Below are positions 8,999 through 16,781 of a DNA stretch of 52,456 nt, piece by piece. The number at the start of each line of letters is the position of its first letter. The first letter of the stretch is position 1. A program made the translations under genes and the position numbers. The stretch is from a virus: the IMG/VR virus record IMGVR_UViG_3300034082_002361, positions 1 to 52,456 of that record; one strand, 5' to 3'. Under the pieces are notes generated by a model that saw only the letters and a program-made list of their open reading frames with translations, did no database searches and was not told where the DNA came from.

Positions 8999-9819
8999 TT
9001 ATATATAACGGTATAGAATTAAACGAACGACTTATTCCTGTGGCAGATGCTTACATGATGAGTCTTAAACAAAACTGGTATGCACAGTCACAGAAAATAG
9101 TTGACAAAGATGCCTTTAGTAACGTAGCCAACACATGGTTTAAATCAAGCAAGCTGGTAAATCTTCATGGGTGGAACCAGTTTCCGTGTGTTGACGTGAC
9201 CATGGGCAATACTCATTACATTGAATCGTTTGTGCTAAAATATGGATGGGACAATTTTCAGCTTCTGCCTGAAGATTACGGGTATTATGCCATGATGGGA
9301 AAATTTGGTACACATCCAGGCGAACTTACTCCAAACATGCCATTAATAGTATCTTTACCAAACTGGAAATATGCAGATATTCGTCCAGAATGGAACGACG
9401 TGTTAAAGGAATGCGAAGAAAAGAACATTGATATACACATTGACTTTGCTTGGTTAACCACAGCAAGGGATATTGATTTTGACGTAGGGCATCCTAACAT
9501 AAAGTCATTGGCAATGAGCATGAGCAAATATAACATGCAGTGGAACAGAGTGGGATTGCGTTGGTCAAAACAACGTACCATGGATTCTATTACTATGTTT
9601 AACCATTATTACGGTGATGTCAACAGTGGAATTATATCATGCGGTGCATACATGATGAATAACTTACCAAGAGACTATGTATGGGATGTGTATGGCGCAA
9701 AATATGACAGTTTGTGCCAAGAGCATAATTTGATTAAAACTAAGATGTTACACGTGGCCAAAATCCCCGGAGATGATTATCCCAAAGGAATTGGCCATCT
9801 ATTAAAGGAAGGAGAATAA
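8995..9819 (+). CDS. PLP-dependent aminotransferase-like protein
   Basis: 274 residues starting at TTG 8995, chosen because of the GGAGGAGG just upstream; it overlaps the previous TGA. The core looks like a fold-type I aminotransferase: D150 in HIDFAW (the Asp that contacts the PLP ring nitrogen), then AMSMSKYNMQWNRVG, where K178 would form the Schiff base and R185 fits the S-x-S-K...R-x-G pattern. It is short compared with normal class I/II enzymes (about 400 residues) and lacks much of the small domain. It lies directly before an amidinotransferase, so a transamination followed by transfer of an amidino group onto the new amine is plausible. Family assignment is by motif only. Confidence 0.6.
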   Translation: MIIYNGIELNERLIPVADAYMMSLKQNWYAQSQKIVDKDAFSNVANTWFKSSKLVNLHGWNQFPCVDVTMGNTHYIESFVLKYGWDNFQLLPEDYGYYAMMGKFGTHPGELTPNMPLIVSLPNWKYADIRPEWNDVLKECEEKNIDIHIDFAWLTTARDIDFDVGHPNIKSLAMSMSKYNMQWNRVGLRWSKQRTMDSITMFNHYYGDVNSGIISCGAYMMNNLPRDYVWDVYGAKYDSLCQEHNLIKTKMLHVAKIPGDDYPKGIGHLLKEGE

Positions 9820-9820
9820 A

Positions 9821-10972
9821 ATGACATATTCAGTATATCAAACCTGGGATAAATTAAATGTCTGTGCAGTGGGCAGTGCTTACCCACCAGAATTCTATTC
9901 ATTTATAAAAAATACAAATGTCAGATCAGTAATGGAAAAAATTTCCATGGAAACCGAGGAAGATTATCAGGCTTTGATTGCGTTTTTACAATCACATGAT
10001 GTTGATATTGTGCGTACCAAAGTTCAGGACAATGCCTTGATAGGTGATAAACTATTATCACCACCATTATCGCCTAGAGACCATTTTGGTATGATAGGTG
10101 AAAAGTTTTATACACCGGAGCCTGCACGTAATAGAAAATGGAACTACATCCATGGTCCTTTTTATCCAAAAGATCCCCCACAAACTCAAGAGGAATTTGA
10201 GGATTTACCTAAATACATAAAAAAAGATCTTTCTGAAAGACATTTTACCAATTCGTTGTTTGATGTATACACATTTGATTACGGAGCATTAAAACCAATA
10301 GTGGATTTAGTGGCTCAACACGGAAATGAAATTTTATTAAACAAGAACATTGACTCTGCTATGTGTTGTCAAGTAGGAGTAGATTTATATTTTGGTACAT
10401 GGCCTGGACAAGACAAAAATAGATTACTAGAGTGTATGCAGCAGGAGTTTCCTGACTATCGATGTCATGCTGTAGAAACAGATGGTCATCTTGATGGGGT
10501 GTTTTGTCCTGTTAAAGAAGGATTAATATTATGCAATAACAATTATGTAGATAAAATTAATTTTGCTACGTTGTTCCCTGGATGGGAAGTAGTACCAATA
10601 GGTAGACAAGTGCAACATAAAGAGTACGAATATAATCATTTAAAACAAAAAAACGCAGGTCGATGGTGGGTTCCTGGAGAAGAGTACAACGATGATTTCA
10701 CAGATTTTGTAAACTCTTATATGGATTTCTGCACTGGTAACATTGAAGAAACAACAATTGGTGTGAATATATTAATGGTTGACGAAAATACATTGCTTTG
10801 TTCTGAAGAAGATGCAAAAATTTTTAAAATACTAGAACAACACAGAATAACTCCACATGTAGTTTCTAATAGACACCATAATTTTTGGGACAACGGTATA
10901 CATTGCATGACAACAGATCTAGATAGGACGGGACATCGCAAAGATTATTTTCCTGGTAGACGAGTACTGTGA
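9821..10972 (+). CDS. Amidinotransferase (GATM/StrB-like)
   Basis: 383 residues, a normal length for glycine or inosamine-phosphate amidinotransferases. These pentein-fold enzymes move an amidino group from arginine to an amine. Visible features are the opening WDKLNVCAVGSAYPP, a catalytic His/Asp segment ETDGHLDGVFCPV (H223, D225) and the nucleophilic cysteine C362 in DNGIHCMTTDLDR. A strong ribosome binding site (AAGGAGAAT) precedes the ATG one base after the aminotransferase stop. A second amidinotransferase begins at 52057. The acceptor is unknown; an aminated sugar or cyclitol made by the upstream enzyme is one possibility. Confidence 0.85.
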   Translation: MTYSVYQTWDKLNVCAVGSAYPPEFYSFIKNTNVRSVMEKISMETEEDYQALIAFLQSHDVDIVRTKVQDNALIGDKLLSPPLSPRDHFGMIGEKFYTPEPARNRKWNYIHGPFYPKDPPQTQEEFEDLPKYIKKDLSERHFTNSLFDVYTFDYGALKPIVDLVAQHGNEILLNKNIDSAMCCQVGVDLYFGTWPGQDKNRLLECMQQEFPDYRCHAVETDGHLDGVFCPVKEGLILCNNNYVDKINFATLFPGWEVVPIGRQVQHKEYEYNHLKQKNAGRWWVPGEEYNDDFTDFVNSYMDFCTGNIEETTIGVNILMVDENTLLCSEEDAKIFKILEQHRITPHVVSNRHHNFWDNGIHCMTTDLDRTGHRKDYFPGRRVL

Positions 10973-11015
10973 CAGATATCATTGGTATAGCCTGCATGCT
11001 GTTTGGGCAGATGCA

Positions 11016-11027
11016 AATAAATAAATG
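11016..11027 (+). promoter_or_regulatory. T4-type late promoter candidate
   Basis: AATAAATAAATG resembles the T4 late -10 element TATAAATA. It lies 16 nt before the TTG start at 11043, which has GGAG in its leader. Confidence 0.5.
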
Positions 11028-11042
11028 ATATTGGAGTAAATC

Positions 11043-11294
11043 TTGCAGAAGCGAACACGTAGCATACTTGATGAATTAGCCCATATGCCTGTGGTCAAAG
11101 ACAGGGAAAATCTTGTGGAAAGTCGTGCTAGTCATGTGATATCAGGCGCTATAAACTTGATCAATTATATCAAGGAAAACTACGATGCCGAGCAAGCAGC
11201 AGAGCTAGAGCGTAGGCTACTCAACAGTATTAGAGCGCAGGATCCAGCAAAATTTGCACGTGGTGTTAGGAGATTCAAAAATGATAGTCAATGA
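11043..11294 (+). CDS. Small conserved phage protein
   Basis: 83 residues from TTG 11043, with TTGGAG just upstream as ribosome binding site. The protein is mostly helical and charged: RSILDELAHMPVVKDRENLV, then ESRASHVISGAINLINYIKE, and a basic C-terminus ARGVRRFKNDSQ. No known domain; similar small proteins are, from memory, common in T4-like cyanophages. It overlaps the nucleotidyltransferase gene by 14 nt, so the two are coupled. Confidence 0.7.
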   Translation: MQKRTRSILDELAHMPVVKDRENLVESRASHVISGAINLINYIKENYDAEQAAELERRLLNSIRAQDPAKFARGVRRFKNDSQ

Positions 11295-12027
11295 AGGTGG
11301 AAATGTTTTTAAAAGCAAAGACGGCGAGTCACTGACACAACGTATTAATCGTGAAGACGTACCAGCAACAATTAAATGGGTAGAATCTGTTACAGGATTG
11401 CCTTTTCCGGAGCAGGCTTGGTTAGGCACAACTGGACGTAAGTCCAGTTCTGGAGATTTAGATCTAGCAGTAGATGCCAGTAAAATAGACAAAGATGTAT
11501 TAATACAGACATTGTTGACTAACGGAATTGACAAAAGCTCTATTAAAAAATCTGGAGACAGTGTACATATTTTAACTCCCATAGCAGGTGATCCTGCCAA
11601 CGGATATGTGCAATCTGACTTGATGTTTGGAGAACCTGTCTGGCAGGCATTTAGCATGAGCGGAGCTGCTGAAGGCAGCAAGTTGACTGGTATGAGCAGA
11701 CACGTTATTCTAGCCAGCATTGTGAATGCATTGAATCCTGCTCTAAAATGGAGCTATAAGAATGGGTTGGTAGATCGTGCCACTAACGCAACTGTAGAAA
11801 ATGGCAAGAGCCCTGCTACCCTGAGCAAGGTAACCGGCATCCCTGTAGCAAAACTTAACAGTGCCGATGATATCGTTGACGTGGTCAGTAAACGACCGGA
11901 CTACAATCAATTGATTGCTGCTGCTAGAGAAACACTGGCCAAAAGCAATATAGAATTGCCTGAATCTGCGCCTGCCCCAGGGACCGCAGCATGGTTCAGA
12001 ACATATTCAGACAAATTTGCCCAATGA
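11281..12027 (+). CDS. Nucleotidyltransferase-like protein (Pol beta superfamily)
   Basis: 248 residues from the ATG at 11281, preceded by TTAGGAGA at a good distance; an upstream TTG at 11254 is less likely. The sequence GRKSSSGDLDLAVD (about 52-65) matches the G-S...D-x-D metal-binding motif of Pol-beta-type nucleotidyltransferases, with D59 and D61 as candidate ligands. The rest shows no other clear domain. It is followed in an ATGA overlap by a ligase-like gene, suggesting joint action on RNA or DNA ends. Substrate unknown. Confidence 0.6.
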   Translation: MIVNEGGNVFKSKDGESLTQRINREDVPATIKWVESVTGLPFPEQAWLGTTGRKSSSGDLDLAVDASKIDKDVLIQTLLTNGIDKSSIKKSGDSVHILTPIAGDPANGYVQSDLMFGEPVWQAFSMSGAAEGSKLTGMSRHVILASIVNALNPALKWSYKNGLVDRATNATVENGKSPATLSKVTGIPVAKLNSADDIVDVVSKRPDYNQLIAAARETLAKSNIELPESAPAPGTAAWFRTYSDKFAQ

Positions 12028-13136
12028 TACTAGATTTTATCAACATGTTAACTGAGGCAGCAGATCCTCGAACTCCGCACCCCGAAGATGCAATATTCAA
12101 CGGAAGTGCTGCTGCTGCACAACAAGTTGCTGGACTAAAAGCAGTCATAGCAAATCCAAATAACTTGACCATTAAATGGGATGGTAAGCCTGCATTGATA
12201 TTTGGCCGAGACACAGACGGTCAGCTGGCTGTAATGGACAAGTACATGTGGGACGCTGGGTCAATGGCCAAGAGCGTTCAAGATTGGCAGACCTATGATG
12301 CCAACAAAGCATCAGGAAATCTACGTGGTAGCTTGTATGACTTATTGGCGGCGATATGGCCAGGATTAAATGCAGCAGTTCAAGGCCCGGGGTTTTACTG
12401 GGGCGATTTGTTGTACGCTGGGCAATTGCAGCCAGTACAAGGCAAGTTTGTTTTCAAGCCCAATCTGGTAGAATATCGTATCCCCGTTGGTAGTCCGTTA
12501 GGTAAGCAAATAGCCGGGACTGCAGGTGGCGTTGTAGTACATCAATATTACTCCGAACCTGGCGCAACACCTGTGCAATGGAATGGTCGAGGATTGGCCA
12601 CAGTCCCGGGTGGTGTTGCAATTATAAGTCCAACTGCAGGAAATAGATTTACGCTAAAAACCCCGGTACAACAAGAACGTGCTGCAGATGCCGCACTACA
12701 GAAATACGGTGCTGCGGTTGACCAGTTACTAAGTACTGTTCCGCAAAGTGCCAGAGACAGAATTAAAACATACTTTAATAAATTTATCACAGGGCAAACT
12801 AGAGAAGCACTGCCAGACTGGTTGGCTGCAAACGTGAGCCAGAAACAATATCAAGCCTTGGCTGGAGATGACCAGACTGGTACACTGTTTGCACAAGATG
12901 CCAACGGCAAGATTGTAGAAAGTCCTGGGTACACTGGATTAAAAGCAATATGGAACAGCATTTATGCATTTAAACAAAGTCTAGCCAAGCAACTGGCACC
13001 ACAAGTACAAGGAATTGAAGAATATGTAAACAATCAGCCAGCTGGCGAAGGATTTGTGTTTCCTACACCTAGTGGGCTAGTAAAAATAGTAGATCGTGAA
13101 GTGTTTTCTGCGGCTAATTTTGCAAAAAATGGCTAA
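12024..13136 (+). CDS. ATP-dependent ligase-like covalent nucleotidyltransferase
   Basis: 370 residues from ATG 12024, overlapping the previous stop. The segment NLTIKWDGKPALIFGRD contains K51-W-D-G54, the KxDG motif I whose lysine is adenylated in ATP-dependent DNA and RNA ligases. Later GFYWGDLLYAG could be motif III and EGFVFPTPSGLVKIVD could cover motifs IV and V (E-G-x-V ... K-x-V). It may therefore join nicked or cleaved RNA or DNA, possibly with the nucleotidyltransferase encoded immediately upstream. It is not closely similar to T4 gp30 or Rnl1 as I know them. Ligase chemistry is inferred from the motifs. Confidence 0.55.
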   Translation: MILDFINMLTEAADPRTPHPEDAIFNGSAAAAQQVAGLKAVIANPNNLTIKWDGKPALIFGRDTDGQLAVMDKYMWDAGSMAKSVQDWQTYDANKASGNLRGSLYDLLAAIWPGLNAAVQGPGFYWGDLLYAGQLQPVQGKFVFKPNLVEYRIPVGSPLGKQIAGTAGGVVVHQYYSEPGATPVQWNGRGLATVPGGVAIISPTAGNRFTLKTPVQQERAADAALQKYGAAVDQLLSTVPQSARDRIKTYFNKFITGQTREALPDWLAANVSQKQYQALAGDDQTGTLFAQDANGKIVESPGYTGLKAIWNSIYAFKQSLAKQLAPQVQGIEEYVNNQPAGEGFVFPTPSGLVKIVDREVFSAANFAKNG

Positions 13137-13140
13137 CTGG

Positions 13141-13148
13141 TATAAATA
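13141..13148 (+). promoter_or_regulatory. T4-type late promoter
   Basis: A perfect TATAAATA, 39 nt before the ATG at 13188. The leader between them contains a TAGGAGAAAT ribosome binding site and is repeated before the next gene. Confidence 0.8.
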
Positions 13149-13161
13149 CTTGCATGCGTAT

Positions 13162-13199
13162 AACGCAAATAATTTAGGAGAAATATAATGGCAATTGGA
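13162..13199 (+). repeat. 38-bp duplicated leader, copy 1
   Basis: A 38-bp stretch covering the ribosome binding site, start codon and first four codons is identical to 13707-13744. Confidence 0.9.
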
Positions 13200-13631
13200 G
13201 TGACGAGAGTAAGCGGTGATTCGCAATTAGTAGTTAATGTTGGTGATGGATATACCAGAAATGCAAATGCACAAGTTATTAACACAGGTATTGCAAGCCC
13301 AATCACAGCATTTAAAATTACAACACTAGGTATTACAGCTAACCTAGCAAACGAACTAAAAGGTCCAAGCGGTGCAGGTGTTACTGGCGCAGTTGATACA
13401 CTACTAAAAGTAGTTTCTTCAAACGCTTCTGTACTAGCATACCAAGTTGACGCAGTTGGTGCAACAGCTCAGTTGAGTGTTATTGTTGAGCGCAGTGGTT
13501 GGGACAGTGATACAAGTCTACAATCTGTTATTCGTGCTTTAGCAGTTTCTACTGGTAATATTGGTGCATACGGTAACGTATTCCCGACATTAGCAACAGT
13601 TACATCAACTGGCGGTATCAAAATAGCCTAA
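13188..13631 (+). CDS. Small late virion protein, paralog A
   Basis: 147 residues, rich in Ala, Val, Gly, Ser and Thr, with no signal peptide. It follows a perfect late promoter and strong ribosome binding site and ends at a strong terminator, so it is probably very abundant. The middle (VLAYQVDAVGATAQLSVIVE ... SLQSVIRAL) aligns with VLAYYSHATTGAISLICDG ... ALQTALQAI in the next gene, indicating a tandem duplication with divergence. Head decoration or another abundant capsid/tail component is the likely role; the sequence does not decide which. Confidence 0.7.
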   Translation: MAIGVTRVSGDSQLVVNVGDGYTRNANAQVINTGIASPITAFKITTLGITANLANELKGPSGAGVTGAVDTLLKVVSSNASVLAYQVDAVGATAQLSVIVERSGWDSDTSLQSVIRALAVSTGNIGAYGNVFPTLATVTSTGGIKIA

Positions 13632-13652
13632 TTGCTAACTAGCAATATAAAG

Positions 13653-13677
13653 AAGCAGACTTTGGTCTGCTTTTTTT
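13653..13677 (+). terminator. Rho-independent terminator
   Basis: Stem AAGCAGAC/GTCTGCTT with a TTTG loop, followed by seven T. A second small palindrome (ATTGCTA/TAGCAAT, 13631-13646) sits just before it. Confidence 0.9.
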
Positions 13678-13685
13678 ATGACTTG

Positions 13686-13693
13686 GATAAATA
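13686..13693 (+). promoter_or_regulatory. T4-type late promoter
   Basis: GATAAATA just after the terminator and 39 nt before ATG 13733, the same distance as for the preceding gene. Confidence 0.75.
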
Positions 13694-13706
13694 TTAACAT
13701 GCGGAA

Positions 13707-13744
13707 AACGCAAATAATTTAGGAGAAATATAATGGCAATTGGA
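13707..13744 (+). repeat. 38-bp duplicated leader, copy 2
   Basis: Identical to 13162-13199, including the AGGAG site and the first codons MAIG. Confidence 0.9.
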
Positions 13745-14095
13745 ATAGATCGTAGCGCAGGATATGCGTATGCAGGTACAACTGGTGTGTTAAATGGTGT
13801 TCAATACAGCGAAGTCGGGCAGAGTCTTGCGCTTTATGTTGTGGCATCATTGAACTTATCATCTGAGGATGACGCAGCAAACGAAGCATTTGAGGCAATC
13901 ATTCAACTTTTTCCACCTGTGTTAGCATATTATTCTCATGCTACTACTGGTGCAATCAGCTTGATCTGTGACGGTGTTAATGCACCTGACGCAAGTGCAT
14001 TACAAACAGCACTACAAGCAATTGGTGCAAGGAAAGGTGCTGTAAATCTATCAAGTGCAACTGTCACCAACGGTACAAGCTTTGTAGTTTCGTAA
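13733..14095 (+). CDS. Small late virion protein, paralog B
   Basis: 120 residues, beginning MAIG like its upstream neighbour and aligning with it through the VLAY segment, but shorter and more acidic in the middle. It has its own late promoter, a copy of the same leader and its own terminator, so it forms an independent strong transcription unit. A structural role is inferred from this layout. Confidence 0.7.
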   Translation: MAIGIDRSAGYAYAGTTGVLNGVQYSEVGQSLALYVVASLNLSSEDDAANEAFEAIIQLFPPVLAYYSHATTGAISLICDGVNAPDASALQTALQAIGARKGAVNLSSATVTNGTSFVVS

Positions 14096-14115
14096 TTAAG
14101 TCAATGACTTAAACC

Positions 14116-14140
14116 AAAGGCAGATTTGTTCTGCCTTTTT
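14116..14140 (+). terminator. Rho-independent terminator
   Basis: Stem AAAGGCAGA/TCTGCCTTT with a five-base loop and a T-run. It is preceded by a perfect palindrome TTAAGTCA/TGACTTAA (14096-14112), repeating the double-hairpin design seen after the previous gene. Confidence 0.9.
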
Positions 14141-14147
14141 TATTGGC

Positions 14148-14155
14148 TATAAATA
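14148..14155 (+). promoter_or_regulatory. T4-type late promoter, leaderless arrangement
   Basis: A perfect TATAAATA followed by only 5 nt (TCTAT) before ATG 14161. T4 late transcripts start about 5-6 nt after this box, so the mRNA would begin at the start codon. Confidence 0.75.
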
Positions 14156-14160
14156 TCTAT

Positions 14161-14595
14161 ATGAAATTCTTCACTGGAGTTACGTTAGTTGACATTACTG
14201 CTACCGGAGTTACTAGACACCGGGCGGAGCAAGAACTTGAGCGCAATCAGCAACGCAACTGGGAAACAGTACTACAGGTTATTGGTCTAAGGTCGCAGCC
14301 ACAGTTGATTGAAGGTCCAATAGTTAAAGAATTTGAAATAGATCACAACAGTGGATTTGGCGAAATGTACAGGGGTAACCACAGTGTATGGATATTTTGT
14401 TTTGGTGTAGAGTCTGAGGATGTATTTTTGCACAACAATGATCCAGTTGGTGGCCTAGATCTAGACTTTGCTCAGGTGCCTATCATATGTGGGCTTGAGG
14501 AAACTGCACGTTTTATGCTGCCAATATTTTACCCGTACGGAGCAATTAAAAACATATACTTTAAAACTGGCAGAATTCACTTAAATACTATTTGA
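14161..14595 (+). CDS. Conserved T4-like phage protein
   Basis: 144 residues from ATG 14161; an upstream TTG at 14143 would place the promoter inside the gene and is rejected. Segments such as GVTRHRAEQELERNQQRNWE and ARFMLPIFYPYGAIKNIYF resemble, from memory, a small protein conserved in T4-like cyanophages and pelagiphages with no assigned function. No membrane segment. Probably transcribed late without a leader. Confidence 0.7.
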   Translation: MKFFTGVTLVDITATGVTRHRAEQELERNQQRNWETVLQVIGLRSQPQLIEGPIVKEFEIDHNSGFGEMYRGNHSVWIFCFGVESEDVFLHNNDPVGGLDLDFAQVPIICGLEETARFMLPIFYPYGAIKNIYFKTGRIHLNTI

Positions 14596-14676
14596 TTCAC
14601 GGCACACTCAGGCAACTCTTATGGCACATTTACGCAACACTACAGAACCCTCTTTAACTAAAAGAATGGAAATAAA

Positions 14677-14943
14677 ATGGCAGAGAGCGAAAGAACCAAC
14701 CTTGGTGCGCACGTGGACTTGTGTGCTGAAAGATACCGAAGCTTGGAAGATAAACTAGATAAATTAGAAAATCGTATGAGTACGTTGGAAGAACACATTA
14801 TTATCATACGAACAAAGTTGTCAGATACCAAAGCAGAAACTGTTGGTGCTACCAGCGGTCAAATTATCAGTATAGGAACAGCATTTGGTGTGGCATTAAC
14901 AACTGGTTTGATCACGGTACTAGTTCAGCTGATACTAAAATAA
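14677..14943 (+). CDS. Small coiled-coil membrane protein
   Basis: 88 residues. A charged heptad-like region (RYRSLEDKLDKLENRMSTLE) is followed by a C-terminal hydrophobic helix of about 25 residues (IISIGTAFGVALTTGLITVL) ending with the terminal Lys. It would anchor in the inner membrane with the coiled coil in the cytoplasm. This layout is seen in small phage membrane proteins, including some holin-like ones, but one TM and no lysis neighbours make that weak. Confidence 0.6.
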   Translation: MAESERTNLGAHVDLCAERYRSLEDKLDKLENRMSTLEEHIIIIRTKLSDTKAETVGATSGQIISIGTAFGVALTTGLITVLVQLILK

Positions 14944-14945
14944 AA

Positions 14946-15152
14946 ATGAAAATTGTAGAACTCTTAAATAAAGTACAGGTACCATTAACAAACGAAGAAG
15001 CAGACGTATTGGGACAGTTTTATGATCGTACAACTATTGCAAAAGAACACTTTGATCATAGACAAACATTGGTTGCCAATCACCTGGTTAATAAAGACGT
15101 ACTACTAAGAAAAAATGAAGACGGTAAAATCTACTACAGGAAAAAGATCTGA
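14946..15152 (+). CDS. Small conserved hypothetical protein
   Basis: 68 residues starting 2 nt after the previous stop. Charged and helical, with EEADVLGQFYDRTTIAKEHF and a basic end LLRKNEDGKIYYRKKI. No domain recognised. It overlaps the next gene by 38 nt. Confidence 0.6.
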   Translation: MKIVELLNKVQVPLTNEEADVLGQFYDRTTIAKEHFDHRQTLVANHLVNKDVLLRKNEDGKIYYRKKI

Positions 15153-15639
15153 TCTGGCACATGCTCAAGCTGTGTTTGCAGATGTAGGGACAAAACATTT
15201 AAAAAATTGGACAGAAAAAGAACTTAAAAGATTTAGAACACAACCCGTGGTAATTCCTGTTGGAACTCACGGGTTTTTTGTTGGAAATTTTCGTATAACC
15301 GGAACACATCAGCAATGTTGGCGGGTAGAGCAGTTGGACGGTCAGCATCGACACAACTTCACATCAAAAATAAATGCTATAGTTTATTGCATCAACGAAA
15401 TAAAACAGAAATTTGACGCAGCACAGCACTTGCTAGATTTAGACACCAAAATTGGTAGACTGGACACAGATATTGTACACTACGAGTATACTTTGTCAAA
15501 GAATCGTGATTTGGTAAAATCTGCCGCGGTGTTAAATAGATGTATTGATGCCAAGACGCAGCGCCGCCATCTTTTAGATATTTTGAAAAAAACTTTAAAT
15601 TCGGCTAAATACTTGAACTTTGGGAAACTACCACTATGA
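15115..15639 (+). CDS. Conserved hypothetical phage protein
   Basis: 174 residues, basic, no known domain. The N-terminal half has a compact beta-rich stretch (VVIPVGTHGFFVGNFRITGT) and the second half is helical (KFDAAQHLLDLDTKIGRLDT). The start overlaps the previous gene by 38 nt; no later start has a better ribosome binding site. A terminator-like hairpin with six T lies inside the gene at 15242-15279. Confidence 0.6.
   Translation: MKTVKSTTGKRSDLAHAQAVFADVGTKHLKNWTEKELKRFRTQPVVIPVGTHGFFVGNFRITGTHQQCWRVEQLDGQHRHNFTSKINAIVYCINEIKQKFDAAQHLLDLDTKIGRLDTDIVHYEYTLSKNRDLVKSAAVLNRCIDAKTQRRHLLDILKKTLNSAKYLNFGKLPL
15242..15279 (+). terminator. Terminator-like hairpin inside a gene
   Basis: AACCCGTG pairs with CACGGGTT, with an inner TTCC/GGAA stem, and a run of six T starts at the end of the stem. 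It lies within the coding region of the 174-residue protein. Shape is clear; whether it terminates is unknown. Confidence 0.45.
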
Positions 15640-16337
15640 GATTAACAGAAATGGGCACCAAGCCTACCGCTAAAAAAATTAATAAAGTAATGGAAAGCCG
15701 TTTTGGCATCAAGATTGACTATGCCAACTTGGACTTTACAAAAGCCTATAAATTGGCCCGTGGACTAACAGAAAGTCTAAATCAGATCAAGAGCAGCCAC
15801 GGTGCACACCAGGCAGAAAAGAATCCCAAGTACATGGAACTGCTAATGGTGCGCGAAGGACTGCATCGCTGGATGGTAGAAAATAAGCAACAGCTTATTA
15901 TGGAAAGCGAAATGGGCAAAAGCCAAGCTATCCTGGCTGCCAAAGACATGGTTGATTCAATTCAAGACATGCTAGAAGATGTAAGCAAAATGCAAAACGA
16001 GCAAATGCCTGCCTTGCTTGACACTATCCGTGATCAAATTGGCATGGAACAAGCAGATCAGTTCAAGGCCAGTGTTGGTGCTTTGTTGGCCAACATGGTT
16101 GAGCAACTGGGTTCTGCACGTGAAGCAGCAGACACAGCAGCAAGACAATTGGCCGGTGAACAAGTGGCACAACCAATGGGCATGGGCGGCGCAATGCCTC
16201 CAGTTGCAGCTCCAGGCGGTATGGGAGCAGACCTAGGTGGTATGTCTCCTGACATGGGCAGTGACATGGATACAGATGAGTTTGCGGCCACTGATGCTGC
16301 TGCAGGACCAAACGAAATTGGTAGAGAGCGTCGTTAA
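15636..16337 (+). CDS. Conserved phage protein, helical with Met/Gly-rich tail
   Basis: 233 residues. The first 160 are strongly helical and charged (DMVDSIQDMLEDVSKMQNEQ). The C-terminal 60 are low-complexity and rich in Met, Gly, Pro and Ala (PMGMGGAMPP, GGMGADLGGMSPDMGSDMD), ending GRERR. Similar proteins, from memory, occur beside structural genes in T4-like cyanophages. Start overlaps the previous stop (ATGA). Function unknown. Confidence 0.65.
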   Translation: MRLTEMGTKPTAKKINKVMESRFGIKIDYANLDFTKAYKLARGLTESLNQIKSSHGAHQAEKNPKYMELLMVREGLHRWMVENKQQLIMESEMGKSQAILAAKDMVDSIQDMLEDVSKMQNEQMPALLDTIRDQIGMEQADQFKASVGALLANMVEQLGSAREAADTAARQLAGEQVAQPMGMGGAMPPVAAPGGMGADLGGMSPDMGSDMDTDEFAATDAAAGPNEIGRERR

Positions 16338-16750
16338 TGCGAGTTCGTGACATTATAGTCGAAGATCACATTGACGACATGCTGGAAGATGAAGCCGAAG
16401 GGCGTGGTGATGCCAATCTTATCACCACGTTGGAGTTTCTTCGTAATCGAGCACACGACACACATGTACAGCCCAGAGTCCGAGCCGACAGTTTAATTAA
16501 TCTTGTACAGACCACTGGTGATCAACAATTTACCTTAGAAAATCTTCTTGATTCATACAGTGACAATGAAGTAATCAAAGGCTTGATCAAAGATATCAAA
16601 GACGACAACACCGGGGTCAAGTATGTGTATCTTGCTCCGTTTGCTGACGATTCAGAAGTGGCTGGCCTAGCAGATACTAATGCTCCGCGTACTGCCCCTG
16701 AAAAAACAGTTAACTCAATGGCTAAATCAGCTCTTGCAAAACGCAGTTAA
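16337..16750 (+). CDS. Conserved small phage protein
   Basis: 137 residues, acidic, beginning in a TAATG overlap with the preceding gene. Mostly helical (LITTLEFLRNRAHD, ADSLINLVQTTGDQQF) with an unstructured C-terminal tail APRTAPEKTVNSMAKSALAK. No known domain. The promoter for iscU lies at its end. Confidence 0.6.
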   Translation: MRVRDIIVEDHIDDMLEDEAEGRGDANLITTLEFLRNRAHDTHVQPRVRADSLINLVQTTGDQQFTLENLLDSYSDNEVIKGLIKDIKDDNTGVKYVYLAPFADDSEVAGLADTNAPRTAPEKTVNSMAKSALAKRS

Positions 16751-16762
16751 TTAGTTTACACT
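16734..16762 (+). promoter_or_regulatory. Sigma70-type promoter for the iscU-iscA operon
   Basis: TTGCAA (16734-16739) and TACACT (16757-16762) with a 17-bp spacer; the -35 box is inside the end of the preceding gene. An AAAGGA site follows before ATG 16782. Confidence 0.7.
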
Positions 16763-16781
16763 AACACAAAGGAAATTTAAT

